From Bacteroidota bacterium (GTDB taxonomy: Bacteria > Bacteroidota > Bacteroidia > 2-12-FULL-35-15): a stretch of 41,260 nucleotides of DNA. The position numbers and the translations under genes are program-made. Position 1 is the stretch's first letter, and every line of letters starts with the position of its first letter. The notes beneath the pieces were generated by a model that saw only the letters and a program-made list of their open reading frames with translations, did not search any database and was not told the origin of the DNA. Positions 15,969 through 26,541 of the stretch are shown here, piece after piece. The stretch lies in NCBI GenBank assembly GCA_023251805.1, contig JAHEYB010000029.1, positions 1 through 41,260 on the forward strand. Reading direction: 5' to 3'.

Positions 15969-18900
15969 ATGAAAATGAAATACTCTAAAAAAATATCCGT
16001 TTTTGCATTGCTTTTTCTCTTGAAAGCTGTTGCAAGTTTCGCCCAAATTGTGGATGCTTCCCCTGAAACACAAACGATTTGTGCGGGAGGAAATGCTACC
16101 TTATCTGCAGTAATCTTACCTAGCGGAACAAGTAGTTTGCCTACTACCAGCTACGCAATATCAAGTATTGCGTACCTTCCAAACTCTTACACTACAGGAA
16201 CTGTAGTGCCTTCATCCGATGATACACAACATGGTCCTTTTCCTATTGGATTCAATTTTTCTTATTTCGGTACTTGTTACACACAATTTTATATAGGATC
16301 AAACGGTTGGGTGGCATTTTCACCTCAACCTACTACTTATGCTTCCTCTGCAATTCCAAATACAGGAGCTACTATTCCAAAAAATTGTGTAATGGGCCCT
16401 TGGCAAGATTGGTTGCCTGCTGCTGCAAATATTCGGTATCAAACATTGGGAGTAATGCCTAACAGAAGATTGGTTGTTTCATGGAATGCTTGTCCAATGT
16501 ACAGCTGTACTGCTAACTTGGGAACTTTCCAAATTGTACTTTATGAATCAACAAACGTAATTGAAAACTATATTCAAAATAAACCTAACTGCTTGGCTTG
16601 GTCAGGTGGAACAGGAGTTCAGGGATTGCATAATGCCGCAGGAACAGTTGCCTTTACCGTTCCGGGAAGAAACAGTACACCTTGGACAGCCACAAACGAA
16701 GGGTGGAGATATACACCCAATGGAGTTTTTACCCCAGTAATTAGTTGGTATGTGTTACCATCAAATACCTTGGTTGGAACAGGAAGTCCAATTACTGTAA
16801 CACCTCCTCCGGGTGCGCCCATTACACAATATTATGCCACCATAACAGGTGGTTCGGGTTGTGGTGTTGCTACAAGTAATGATACTGTAGATGTTTTACA
16901 AACTATCGTACCTGCTGTTACAGCAAGCAATAATGGACCAATCTGTTCAGGTGCTACCTTAAATTTAAGCTGTTTGCCTGGAATAGCGGGAGGAACTTAT
17001 GCTTGGACAGGTCCGGGAGGATTCACATCTACACTTCAAAATCCTACTATACCAGGAGCTACTGCAGCCAATTCGGGGGTTTACACTGTAACGCCTACTT
17101 TAGCGGGATGTGTGGGAACTCCATCATCAACTACAGTCACTGTTAATCCTACTCCCGCTACACCAGTGGCCGCAGGAACAACACCTATTTGTTCGGGTAC
17201 CACATTAAGTTTATCAACTACTTCACCAGGTCCTACGTGGGGCTGGACAGGTCCGGGAGGATTTACTTCAACATTACAAAACCCTACAATTGCGGCAGCT
17301 ACAACAGGTGCAACGGGAACATATTCAGTTATTGCTACATCAGGAGCAGGCTGCGTAAGTTTACCTGGAACAGTTGCAATTGTTGTGAATCCAACACCGG
17401 TTGCTCCAACAGCTACAAATCAAAGCATTTGTTTTGGTATGTCAGCAACACTTACAGCTAGCGGTTCAGGAGCAACATATCAATGGTATGATGCGCCAGG
17501 TGGGACTTTATTAGGAACAGGTGCTACTTATACCACACCAGCAATAACTGCAACAACCAACTACTATGTTCAAACTACGGCTTCAGGCTGTACCGGTCCA
17601 ATGACAACTGTAACAGTTACTGTTGCGCCAAGCATTACAGTAAATGCAGGATTAGATGATAGCATTTGTGCTGGAGCTTCATATGTATTAGGAGTAACAC
17701 CAAATGGTGCAGGATATACTTTTGTTTGGGATGCGCCTGCTGCACCCGCGTTTTCAACAAGTGGAACTCCTTCTGTTTCACCTGCTGCCACTACCACTTA
17801 CACGGTTACTGTTTCTGATGCTTTAGGTTGTACAGGAACGGATGCTGTTACAATAACTGCTACAAGTCCTTTAGTATTAAACGCAACAGGAACACCTGCT
17901 AATTGTTTTAACTCCTGTGATGGAACAGGAACAATACTAGCAACAGGTAGTTATGGAGGATATTCCTACAGCTGGTCTAACGGTTCAACAGCGACAGCTC
18001 TAAGCAGTTTATGTGCAAATACCTACACCGTTACAGTAACCGATTTGTTTGGTTGCAACGCACAAGATACTATTATGGTAACTCAACCTACACAAATAGT
18101 ATTGGCAGGCTCAACTGTTACGTCAAATTGTAATCAACCCGATGGTTCTGCAACCGTAGTTGCTGGTGGCGGAGTTGGTGGATATACTTATTTGTGGTCA
18201 AATGGCCAAACTACTGCAACCGCAATCAACTTAATTCCGGGCTTGTATTGTGTAACAGTTACTGATTTGAATGGATGTTTTGATAGCATTTGTTTAACTG
18301 TGCCAAACACTCCCGGTGTAAATACTACAATTGCAAATACTCCTGCTAGTTGTAATGGTGTGTGTGATGGTACAGCAACAGTAACTCCTAGTCTTGGAGT
18401 TGCACCATATACTTATTTATGGAGCAACGGACAAACAACTGCATCAGCTACAGGCTTGTGCGCAGGTTCATACACCTGTACAATTACAGATGCTAGCGGA
18501 TGTACTATAACCGCAAGTACCACTATTACTCAACCCACAGTTATCATTATTAACGTTATTCCTCCTGTTACAATTTGTGACGGACAAAGCACTACCTTAA
18601 ATGCTTCGGCAACTGGCGGAAATCCGGGAGGTTATACATTTAACTGGATGGCTCCTGCGTTTACTGGTCCGAGCAATACCGTTTCGCCTACCGCAACTAC
18701 TACTTATACTGTTGTAGCATCAGATGTTCTAGGATGCCTTTCTCAAAGTCCGCAAACTGTTACTGTAACTGTAAATCCTCCATTAGGAGTAGTTGCCAGC
18801 CCAAGTGTTGCAATTTGTCCGGGTGTTAACACAACTTTATCTGCGGTAGCATCAGGTGGAAACGGAACTTACACTTATAGCTGGATGCCGGGTGCAGGTG

Positions 18901-19814
18901 CGGGAAGCACTTTCACAGTTTCTCCTGCTGCAACAACAACTTATACAATTACTATTACAGATGGTTGTACCGTATTACCCGCAACAGGAACAGTAACCGT
19001 AACAATATTACAATTACCTGTAGTTTCTTTTAGTGCGAATACCACTTCTGGCTGTGCACCAATTTGTGTAACATTTACTGATAATTCAACTGTAACCGGT
19101 GGAGTTGTAACCGGATGGAACTGGAATTTCGGAAATGGGACTACTTCTACTTCTCAAATAAATGCACCTATTTGTTACAGTGCTGGAAGTTATGATATTA
19201 CCTTAACCGCAACATCAAATGGTGGATGTTCTTCAACAAGCACCATTAACAATATGATTACCATTTATCCTCAGCCTCAAGCACAGTTTATATTTGGACC
19301 ACAACCTGTTTCAACAGTTGACCCAACTATTACTTTTACAGATCTTTCAATAGATGCAACTAGCTGGTCTTGGGATTTTGGTGACCCTTCTAATACATTA
19401 GCTTCAAATAATAGTTCATTAATGAACCCTACACATATTTATGCTGATTCGGGTCAATATTGTGTAACCTTAACTGTTACAGGCACTGGAGGATGTACGG
19501 ATGTAGCTGTGAATTGTTTAACAATAGATCCTGAATTTACATTCTATATTCCAAATGCTTTTAGTCCTAATGGAGATGGTTTAAATCCAATTTTTGAACC
19601 GAAAGGGCAAACAATAGCAGAATTTACGATGCGCATTTTCGATCGTTGGGGAAATATGATTTATAAATCTAACTCTTTGAATGAAGGATGGAATGGTAAA
19701 GTTGAAAACAAGAGTGCGATTGTACAGGAGGACGTATATGTTTATAATATTGACATAAAAGACCGTGCCGGAAAAAGACATTCATACATCGGCACCGTTA
19801 CCATTGTTAAATAG
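15969..19814 (+). CDS. Large secreted adhesin with SprB, Ig-like and PKD modules and a T9SS type B sorting domain
   Basis: About 1281 residues from the ATG at 15969, chosen because it gives a clean signal peptide ending VASFAQ; the frame opens ten codons earlier. A nidogen-like module lies at about 85-250 (FNFSYFGTCYTQFYIGSNGW), then Ig-like units opening ICSGATL, ICSGTTL, ICFGMSA and ICAGASY (310-635), three SprB-type repeats (637-857; NCFNSCDGTG, SCNGVCDGTA), two more Ig-like units, and two PKD domains (1021-1187; WNWNFGNGT, SWSWDFGDPS). The last 90 residues are a gliding-associated type B sorting domain (YIPNAFSPNGDGLNPIFEP, MRIFDRWGNMIYKS). The protein is expected to be exported by the Por system and attached to, or released from, the cell surface. 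It stands alone, with strong hairpins after it. Confidence 0.93.
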   Translation: MKMKYSKKISVFALLFLLKAVASFAQIVDASPETQTICAGGNATLSAVILPSGTSSLPTTSYAISSIAYLPNSYTTGTVVPSSDDTQHGPFPIGFNFSYFGTCYTQFYIGSNGWVAFSPQPTTYASSAIPNTGATIPKNCVMGPWQDWLPAAANIRYQTLGVMPNRRLVVSWNACPMYSCTANLGTFQIVLYESTNVIENYIQNKPNCLAWSGGTGVQGLHNAAGTVAFTVPGRNSTPWTATNEGWRYTPNGVFTPVISWYVLPSNTLVGTGSPITVTPPPGAPITQYYATITGGSGCGVATSNDTVDVLQTIVPAVTASNNGPICSGATLNLSCLPGIAGGTYAWTGPGGFTSTLQNPTIPGATAANSGVYTVTPTLAGCVGTPSSTTVTVNPTPATPVAAGTTPICSGTTLSLSTTSPGPTWGWTGPGGFTSTLQNPTIAAATTGATGTYSVIATSGAGCVSLPGTVAIVVNPTPVAPTATNQSICFGMSATLTASGSGATYQWYDAPGGTLLGTGATYTTPAITATTNYYVQTTASGCTGPMTTVTVTVAPSITVNAGLDDSICAGASYVLGVTPNGAGYTFVWDAPAAPAFSTSGTPSVSPAATTTYTVTVSDALGCTGTDAVTITATSPLVLNATGTPANCFNSCDGTGTILATGSYGGYSYSWSNGSTATALSSLCANTYTVTVTDLFGCNAQDTIMVTQPTQIVLAGSTVTSNCNQPDGSATVVAGGGVGGYTYLWSNGQTTATAINLIPGLYCVTVTDLNGCFDSICLTVPNTPGVNTTIANTPASCNGVCDGTATVTPSLGVAPYTYLWSNGQTTASATGLCAGSYTCTITDASGCTITASTTITQPTVIIINVIPPVTICDGQSTTLNASATGGNPGGYTFNWMAPAFTGPSNTVSPTATTTYTVVASDVLGCLSQSPQTVTVTVNPPLGVVASPSVAICPGVNTTLSAVASGGNGTYTYSWMPGAGAGSTFTVSPAATTTYTITITDGCTVLPATGTVTVTILQLPVVSFSANTTSGCAPICVTFTDNSTVTGGVVTGWNWNFGNGTTSTSQINAPICYSAGSYDITLTATSNGGCSSTSTINNMITIYPQPQAQFIFGPQPVSTVDPTITFTDLSIDATSWSWDFGDPSNTLASNNSSLMNPTHIYADSGQYCVTLTVTGTGGCTDVAVNCLTIDPEFTFYIPNAFSPNGDGLNPIFEPKGQTIAEFTMRIFDRWGNMIYKSNSLNEGWNGKVENKSAIVQEDVYVYNIDIKDRAGKRHSYIGTVTIVK
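17000..17310 (+). repeat. Recent internal duplication of an Ig-like unit in the adhesin
   Basis: GGACAGGTCCGGGAGGATT occurs near 17006 and again near 17245. Both encode WTGPGGFTSTLQNPTI, spaced about 240 bp (80 residues), the module length. Nucleotide similarity this high points to recent duplication or gene conversion. Confidence 0.75.
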
Positions 19815-19856
19815 ACTCCGACTTGGCTTTCGTTTTTGAAAGCATAGTCGGATCTA
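19812..19856 (+). terminator. Long two-part hairpin at the adhesin stop codon
   Basis: TCCGACT (19817-19823) pairs with AGTCGGA (19846-19852), enclosing GCTTTC-GTTTTT-GAAAGC (19826-19843). The TAGA/TCTA flanks extend the stem into the stop codon. It lacks a good T tract and may protect the mRNA 3' end rather than terminate. Confidence 0.55.
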
Positions 19857-19882
19857 TCTTTAAATTTTAATTAAAATTTTAG

Positions 19883-19920
19883 ATGTCCGGAGTTTTTCAG
19901 CTCTGGACATTTTTTATTTA
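19883..19920 (+). terminator. Rho-independent terminator of the adhesin gene
   Basis: ATGTCCGGAG (19883-19892), an 8-nt loop, CTCTGGACAT (19901-19910): 10 bp with one G-U, followed by TTTTTATTTA. The next gene starts only 11 nt later, so its promoter must overlap the terminator. Confidence 0.87.
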
Positions 19921-19930
19921 ATATTGCAGT

Positions 19931-20428
19931 ATGCAACGCATTGCTCTTTTATCGGATACACATAATTATCTCGACCCTAAAATTTTCAAATACTTTGAAA
20001 GCTGTGACCAGATATGGCATGCAGGAGATATCGGAACAATTTCTGTGTCTGATGAACTTTCAAAACTCAAATCTCTAATTGCAGTTTATGGAAATATTGA
20101 CGGGCATGATATAAGAAAAGTGCATCCACTCAATCAACATTTTATGTGCGAAAATGTAAAGATTTATATGACGCACATTGGTGGATACCCAAACAGATAT
20201 TCATTAGAAGCACTAAAAGAAATTAGAGAAAATATGCCTCAATTATTTATTTGCGGACATTCACATATATTAAAAGTAATGTATGATGAAAAATATAAAT
20301 TGCTGCATATTAATCCCGGAGCAGCTGGTAATCATGGCTTTCATGCTGTAAAAACAATGGTTCGTTTCACTATTGATGCAGATAAGATTAAAGATTTAGA
20401 GGTTATAGAGTTAGGAAAAAGAGCATAA
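19931..20428 (+). CDS. YfcE/MJ0936-type metallophosphoesterase
   Basis: A 165-residue calcineurin-like phosphoesterase of the small YfcE/MJ0936 class, acting on phosphodiester substrates with two metal ions. All metal-binding motifs are present in order: SDTH near 8, HAGD near 30, GNID near 54, THIG near 81 and GHSH near 118. No signal peptide, so cytoplasmic. TAATATTG (19919-19926), one mismatch from TAnnTTTG, lies 4 nt before the ATG and would give a nearly leaderless mRNA. The physiological substrate is not known from the sequence. Confidence 0.92.
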   Translation: MQRIALLSDTHNYLDPKIFKYFESCDQIWHAGDIGTISVSDELSKLKSLIAVYGNIDGHDIRKVHPLNQHFMCENVKIYMTHIGGYPNRYSLEALKEIRENMPQLFICGHSHILKVMYDEKYKLLHINPGAAGNHGFHAVKTMVRFTIDADKIKDLEVIELGKRA

Positions 20429-20443
20429 AATTATTGGTCTTGT

Positions 20444-20494
20444 CTTCGACTACGCTCAGACTGACGACCAGCGTCATACTGAGTGTAGTCGAAG
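20444..20494. repeat. CTTCGACTACGCTCAG palindromic repeat, full copy
   Basis: Arms 20444-20466 and 20472-20494 are complementary at 20 of 23 positions, with a 5-nt loop. It lies 15 nt after the phosphoesterase stop. No T tract follows. It may stabilise transcripts or act as a mobile palindromic element of REP type. Confidence 0.8.
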
Positions 20495-20692
20495 TATAGC
20501 AGAATAAGAAAAAACTGCCGATTATATACTTGTATATTAAAAATTCTTTGTATTATTGTAATGCGTTTCCGCTGTTATGTATTCTCATAACAAACACAAT
20601 CATATTTTTATCGAACAAACACAACATTATTTTATACTTCTATCCTAAACAATCAATCATTCGAATTGATGTATTAACCAAACAAACAACCT
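20495..20692 (+). other. AT-rich rho leader region
   Basis: About 200 bp between the palindromic repeat and the rho start, very AT-rich, with many AACAAAC/ACAAACA words near 20588-20630 and 20680-20692. I find no full consensus promoter. A long leader would fit autoregulation of rho, which is known in other bacteria, but nothing here proves it. Confidence 0.35.
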
Positions 20693-22318
<1,626 letters not shown>

Positions 22319-22320
22319 TT

Positions 22321-22364
22321 CTTCCACTACGCTCAGAATGACGTCATACTGAGCGTAGTCGAAG
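22321..22364. repeat. CTTCGACTACGCTCAG palindromic repeat, loopless copy after rho
   Basis: Arms 22321-22342 and 22343-22364 match as reverse complements at 20 of 22 positions with no loop. It begins two bases after the rho stop codon. Confidence 0.82.
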
Positions 22365-22393
22365 TATGCATTATTACTATTAGAATTAAAAGT

Positions 22394-22909
22394 ATGAAGA
22401 TTGGAATAAATGTAAAATTGGGAATAGCAGGGGGAATTATTAATTGTGCTGTTTGGTATTTTGTAGCAAAATCGTTGGGGTTTTATTCTTTAGATATTTA
22501 TAGTTATAAGTTCTATACAACTCTACTGCTTTTATTTTTCGGAATTTTTACCTCCATCTATTTCGAAAGAAAATCAAGCCAAGGATTTATCGATTTCAAA
22601 CAAGCTTTAAAAACCGGAATATTATATGGACTTATTTTAAGTCTTACTTTATTTGTATTTACTTTCCTATATCATAAATACATTGTTCCTGATGCAGTGG
22701 AATTTTTTGCAAGCGAAGAACGAAAAGCGTGGTTGGCACACGATAGAACATTAGAGGATGTAAATAAATATTTGGTTGAATATTACATCCCAACGTTTGG
22801 AGCATTTCACACTTTAATGACCAGTGTAGTATGGGGAATTTTAATTTCATTATTGGCAAGCGCTATTTTCAGAAGAAAAAATCCGACTCCGCCATTTAGC
22901 GAGAACTAA
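22394..22909 (+). CDS. DUF4199 family membrane protein
   Basis: A 171-residue protein with four hydrophobic helices (about 8-28, 40-57, 75-95, 142-160), resembling the DUF4199 family of Bacteroidota; YKFYTTLLLLFFGIFTSIYF and GFIDFKQALKTGILYG are the family-like blocks. Function unknown. It ends with a charged tail. Its stop lies one base from the stop of the convergent ligase gene, with no terminator space. Confidence 0.8.
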   Translation: MKIGINVKLGIAGGIINCAVWYFVAKSLGFYSLDIYSYKFYTTLLLLFFGIFTSIYFERKSSQGFIDFKQALKTGILYGLILSLTLFVFTFLYHKYIVPDAVEFFASEERKAWLAHDRTLEDVNKYLVEYYIPTFGAFHTLMTSVVWGILISLLASAIFRRKNPTPPFSEN

Positions 22910-22910
22910 T

Positions 22911-24278
22911 TTATTTTACTATTTTTTCGCCTAAAGCTTTAAAGTCAATACCATCAAAGTTTCCGGAGCTCATCATCAATAAATTTTTGTTCTCAAAATT
23001 TATTTTTAATAACTCTTCTTGGAGCTTATCAGAATTCGTTACTACTCGGATATTATTTCCACCAAAAGCATTTTTCACTTGCTCTTCAGTAATTGGCTTT
23101 AACTTTTTGTGTTCAATTGTATGCTGATTAAAATAAACAATTGCATCATCCGCCAAATCCATCGAGTTTCTGTATTCTTTTAAAAACTCTTCTGTCAAAC
23201 TACTAAATGTGTGCAACTCCATACAAGCAATTAATTTTCTGTTTGGAAATTGTTTCTTTACCGCATGGGTAGTTGCCTTCAGTTTTGAAGGCGAATGAGC
23301 AAAGTCTTTATACACAGCAGTAACATTATTTCTTTTCACCAATTCCAGTCGCTTTGCAGCACCTTTAAAACTTTGAATTGCTTCATAAAATTGAACATCG
23401 CTTATCTTAAGCTGATTGCAAACCAAACGAGCACCATTAAGGTTCATTAGATTATGATCTCCAAAAATTTCCAGTTGGAAGCTGGCAGCTGGCAATTCAT
23501 CAAAAGTTAAAATAGTAATTCCATTTTCTATTTTATGTTTAGGGACAGTATATGGAAATTTCTTAATGTCTTTTCTCGCTGCTTCAGAAACCTTTTTCAC
23601 TTCTTTATCTAGCTCGCAATATACTAAGCTTCCCTCCTGCTCTATCTGGTTAACAAAAATTTGAAATTGCTCAACATAAAAATCAAATGTGGGAAATACA
23701 TTAATATGATCCCAGGCAATACCACTTAAAATAGCAATGCTAGGTTTATACAAATGAAATTTAGGTCTACGGTCGATTGGTGAAGACAAATACTCATCTC
23801 CTTCAATTACAGCTATCTTCGCTTCTTTGGTAAGTTTCACCATGGTATCAAAGCCTTCCAACTGTGCTCCTACTAAATAGTCACAATCAATTTTATGAAA
23901 ATTTAGAACATGTAAAATCATAGCCGTAATGGTGGTTTTACCGTGACTTCCGCCTACAACTACTCTAATTTTATCTTTTGTTTGCTCATAAATATATTCG
24001 GGATACGAATATATTTTCAATCCTAATTCCTGAGCTTTTATCAATTCAGGATTGTCGATACGCGCATGCATTCCTAAAATAACAGCATCCAATCCCGAAT
24101 TGATATTATTAATATCCCAACCTTCTTTTGCAGGGAGCAAGTTCAGTTTTGCCAAGCGACTTTTTGAAGGCTCAAAAATTTCGTCATCAGAACCGGTAAC
24201 AGTGAATCCTTTTTTATGCATTGCAATTGCCATGTTGTGCATAGCACTTCCGCCAATAGCTATAAGATGTACGTTCAT
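22911..24278 (-). CDS. mpl: Mpl/MurC-like UDP-N-acetylmuramate-peptide ligase
   Basis: A 455-residue Mur ligase. N-terminal Rossmann-like motif VHLIAIGGSAMHNMA, P-loop GGSHGKTT at 109-116, EGDEYLSS and the central SGIAWDHINVFPTFD block, and the C-terminal ligase region with DFAHSPSKLKATTHAV. The AHSPSK block and missing MurC-specific features favour Mpl, which attaches recycled L-Ala-gamma-D-Glu-meso-Dap to UDP-MurNAc, over MurC itself. It acts in the cytoplasm in cell wall recycling. A short repeat-like segment (23471-23497) encodes ELPAASFQLE just before EIFGDHN. A 9-bp hairpin lies in its leader (24287-24322). Confidence 0.88.
   Translation of the reverse strand: MNVHLIAIGGSAMHNMAIAMHKKGFTVTGSDDEIFEPSKSRLAKLNLLPAKEGWDINNINSGLDAVILGMHARIDNPELIKAQELGLKIYSYPEYIYEQTKDKIRVVVGGSHGKTTITAMILHVLNFHKIDCDYLVGAQLEGFDTMVKLTKEAKIAVIEGDEYLSSPIDRRPKFHLYKPSIAILSGIAWDHINVFPTFDFYVEQFQIFVNQIEQEGSLVYCELDKEVKKVSEAARKDIKKFPYTVPKHKIENGITILTFDELPAASFQLEIFGDHNLMNLNGARLVCNQLKISDVQFYEAIQSFKGAAKRLELVKRNNVTAVYKDFAHSPSKLKATTHAVKKQFPNRKLIACMELHTFSSLTEEFLKEYRNSMDLADDAIVYFNQHTIEHKKLKPITEEQVKNAFGGNNIRVVTNSDKLQEELLKINFENKNLLMMSSGNFDGIDFKALGEKIVK
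23471..23497. repeat. Repeat-like TTGGCAG stretch inside mpl
   Basis: This matches the intergenic repeat at 10207-10232 at about 19 of 23 positions in the same plus-strand orientation. It is translated in frame on the minus strand. Confidence 0.4.
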
Positions 24279-24286
24279 TTTTAGTT

Positions 24287-24322
24287 CTAAGTTTAAAGAC
24301 TGCTTTAAAGGAATAAACTTAG
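24287..24322. promoter_or_regulatory. Hairpin in the mpl leader
   Basis: CTAAGTTTA (24287-24295) pairs with TAAACTTAG (24314-24322) around a loop containing CTTTAAAG. It lies 9 nt upstream of the mpl ATG. Purpose unknown; it could also be an operator. Confidence 0.3.
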
Positions 24323-24427
24323 GAAATGAAATGCTTGGAAGAAAAAAGAATGAGAGAAGTTTTAAACACGAAACTGTTAGCCATTAATAGAGCAATAAAA
24401 TTTGATACTCCAATTACCTTCAACCGA

Positions 24428-26446
24428 TTATCTCACAATCTTCAGTTCAACCCTTCTGTTCTTTTGATGCATCGCATCATCGCAGTTGGAATCGTTTCCG
24501 CAATTGTTTACCAATTCGGTTTCGCCTTTGCCATGCACTTCTATTTTATTTTTAAGGGCATATTGTTTCATGAATTGCTTAACAGATTCTGCACGTTTTT
24601 TAGATAAGCGCCTATTGTGCTCATCAGCTCCTTTTGCATCTGAATAACCATTTATCACAATTTTTAAGTCGGGATATTTTTTTAACAATTCAATACTTTT
24701 TTCCAGAGAAGCGACTGCTTCAGAACGCAAATCTGCATTATTCTTATCAAAATAGAACGTTGTCGCATCAAAACCTAATTGATTTAACTGAGCACTATTT
24801 AATTCTCCTTGAACTGTATTTAAATCCAATGGTCCGGCTAAAATCGGACTTACATTTTCTACATCCAAAATCTCAATTCTTCCTTCGTTACAAGCAACAT
24901 ATAAGTTGATGCAGGTGTCGCACCAAGCTACCACCTTTGCTTTTAACACAAAACTTCCTTTACTTTTAAAATCATATTCAAAAGTCGACAAGGAATTGCT
25001 CACCACTAAATCGTTCACCAAAAGCTCGAAAGAAATAATTTTATCTTTTATTTCGTCTGGAACACTGGCCGATAATTCATAACGACTACTATTTGGTAAA
25101 AGCTCTTTGCTATGTAATACGATACTCTTGCTCAAACTTGAATTGCAATTTTTAGGAAGTTTATCTGTATAATTAATTTTATAAATATCCATATCGCCTT
25201 TTCCACCTTTTCGGGAAGATGACATATAGCCAACAGTTCCATCGGAAGAGCCAACATAAAACAAATCGTTAGCCGGACTATTAAATGGTTGCCCCATGTT
25301 AACGGGTATAGACCATTTTCCATTCTCTAAGATAGATTTATAAATATCAAATCCTCCGTATCCGGGATGACCGGTAGAAGCAAAAAATAATGTTTTCCCA
25401 TCTTCGGTCATGAAAGGGGCTTCTTCTTCAAAAGGAGTATTAATTATGTCACCTAAATTTTCAGGTGCTCCCCAACTACCATCTGCTTGTTTAACCGAAC
25501 GATAAATGTCATTTCCTCCTAATCCTGTTTCGGCATCACTTGTAAAATAAATTTCTTTACCTGCATCACCCAAGAACGCATGATTTTGATATTCGTCAAA
25601 ATTTATCACCTTGCTCACCTTATCAGGCGATTTTGCAGATGCCGTTAAATCACCTTCATATAATTTCTGATCCTTGTATATAAATATTTTTTTTCCTCCC
25701 GGCATTAATGAAATAACAGATTCATTGGTGTTTTTAAACTTTGACTTAGGGTTCAACACAGGAATTGTATATCGCATCGGTGTGGAAGTATAACCATTAT
25801 TGATATCGGTTATGTACATGCTTTCAAAATACTGTCCGTTATCTTTGTTAAGCTTTTCCTTTTCGTTATCTTTTCTTTTAGAGGTAAAAATCATTTTATT
25901 GTTTCCGATTAAAACCGGGACATATTCGGGCATTGCTGTATTAATAGTTTTTCCCGCATTTACCACATACCATTTGCTTGCATCGCTATAGGCAGAATTA
26001 GCTATTGCATATTTACAATCTTCGATTCGTTTGTTTAATTCTGGCTGGAACATAGCATTTCCAGGCTCTTCGTAAATCAACATTTTCTCATAATAAATTA
26101 GCGCTTCATCATAACGACCTAAATAGTGCAACGTTTTTCCTAAAGCATAATAAACATCGCTGGTTGATTTTTTGTCGAGTGACAATTTCAAGGCTTTTTC
26201 CAAATAAGGGAGACAGGCTTCAAAATCTTCCATAAAATACGCCATTGTAAGCCCAAGACCTAAATTGGCGGTATAATTATTAGAATCGATTTGAAGGGCT
26301 TTCAGGTAGTATTCTTTTGCTTTGGGACAATCACCAATGTATACAGCATTTTCTGCTTTAGAAATGTATTTCTTAATTTGAGCTATGCTTGGAAAGGCAT
26401 AAAGCAAAGACATTAAAACAAAAAGATTTTTTAGTTTCATGTTCAT
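24428..26446 (-). CDS. TPR, PD40 and OmpA-domain envelope protein
   Basis: A 672-residue outer-membrane-associated protein: signal peptide ending AFPSIAQ, TPR units at about 25-150 (NYTANLGLGLTMAYFMEDFE), a beta-propeller of PD40/WD40-like repeats at about 180-430 (EIYFTSDAETGLGGNDIYRS, TLFFASTGHPGYGGFDIYKS), and a C-terminal OmpA peptidoglycan-binding domain from about 560 (TTFYFDKNNADLRSEA, NGYSDAKGADEHNRRLS). This architecture is common in Bacteroidota; relatives such as PorE act in the Por secretion system and others in envelope anchoring. Which role applies here is not decidable. It is separated from the Opp genes by 95 nt. Confidence 0.9.
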   Translation of the reverse strand: MNMKLKNLFVLMSLLYAFPSIAQIKKYISKAENAVYIGDCPKAKEYYLKALQIDSNNYTANLGLGLTMAYFMEDFEACLPYLEKALKLSLDKKSTSDVYYALGKTLHYLGRYDEALIYYEKMLIYEEPGNAMFQPELNKRIEDCKYAIANSAYSDASKWYVVNAGKTINTAMPEYVPVLIGNNKMIFTSKRKDNEKEKLNKDNGQYFESMYITDINNGYTSTPMRYTIPVLNPKSKFKNTNESVISLMPGGKKIFIYKDQKLYEGDLTASAKSPDKVSKVINFDEYQNHAFLGDAGKEIYFTSDAETGLGGNDIYRSVKQADGSWGAPENLGDIINTPFEEEAPFMTEDGKTLFFASTGHPGYGGFDIYKSILENGKWSIPVNMGQPFNSPANDLFYVGSSDGTVGYMSSSRKGGKGDMDIYKINYTDKLPKNCNSSLSKSIVLHSKELLPNSSRYELSASVPDEIKDKIISFELLVNDLVVSNSLSTFEYDFKSKGSFVLKAKVVAWCDTCINLYVACNEGRIEILDVENVSPILAGPLDLNTVQGELNSAQLNQLGFDATTFYFDKNNADLRSEAVASLEKSIELLKKYPDLKIVINGYSDAKGADEHNRRLSKKRAESVKQFMKQYALKNKIEVHGKGETELVNNCGNDSNCDDAMHQKNRRVELKIVR

Positions 26447-26541
26447 CGTTTTTAAATGAAAGTAGCAAACTATACTGCAAGTTAAGTAATTGCTTACTAA
26501 AATGCAAAAAAATTAACATGAAAGTTGTGCTAAGGGTTTTG

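Noticed and set aside
15969..19814. Tandem repeats read as a possible CRISPR or satellite array
   Set aside because: The repeats are protein modules of about 70-85 residues within one open frame, without spacers or cas genes.
22911..24278. murC
   Set aside because: Cell division cluster genes are absent and the C-terminal AHSPSK block fits Mpl better.
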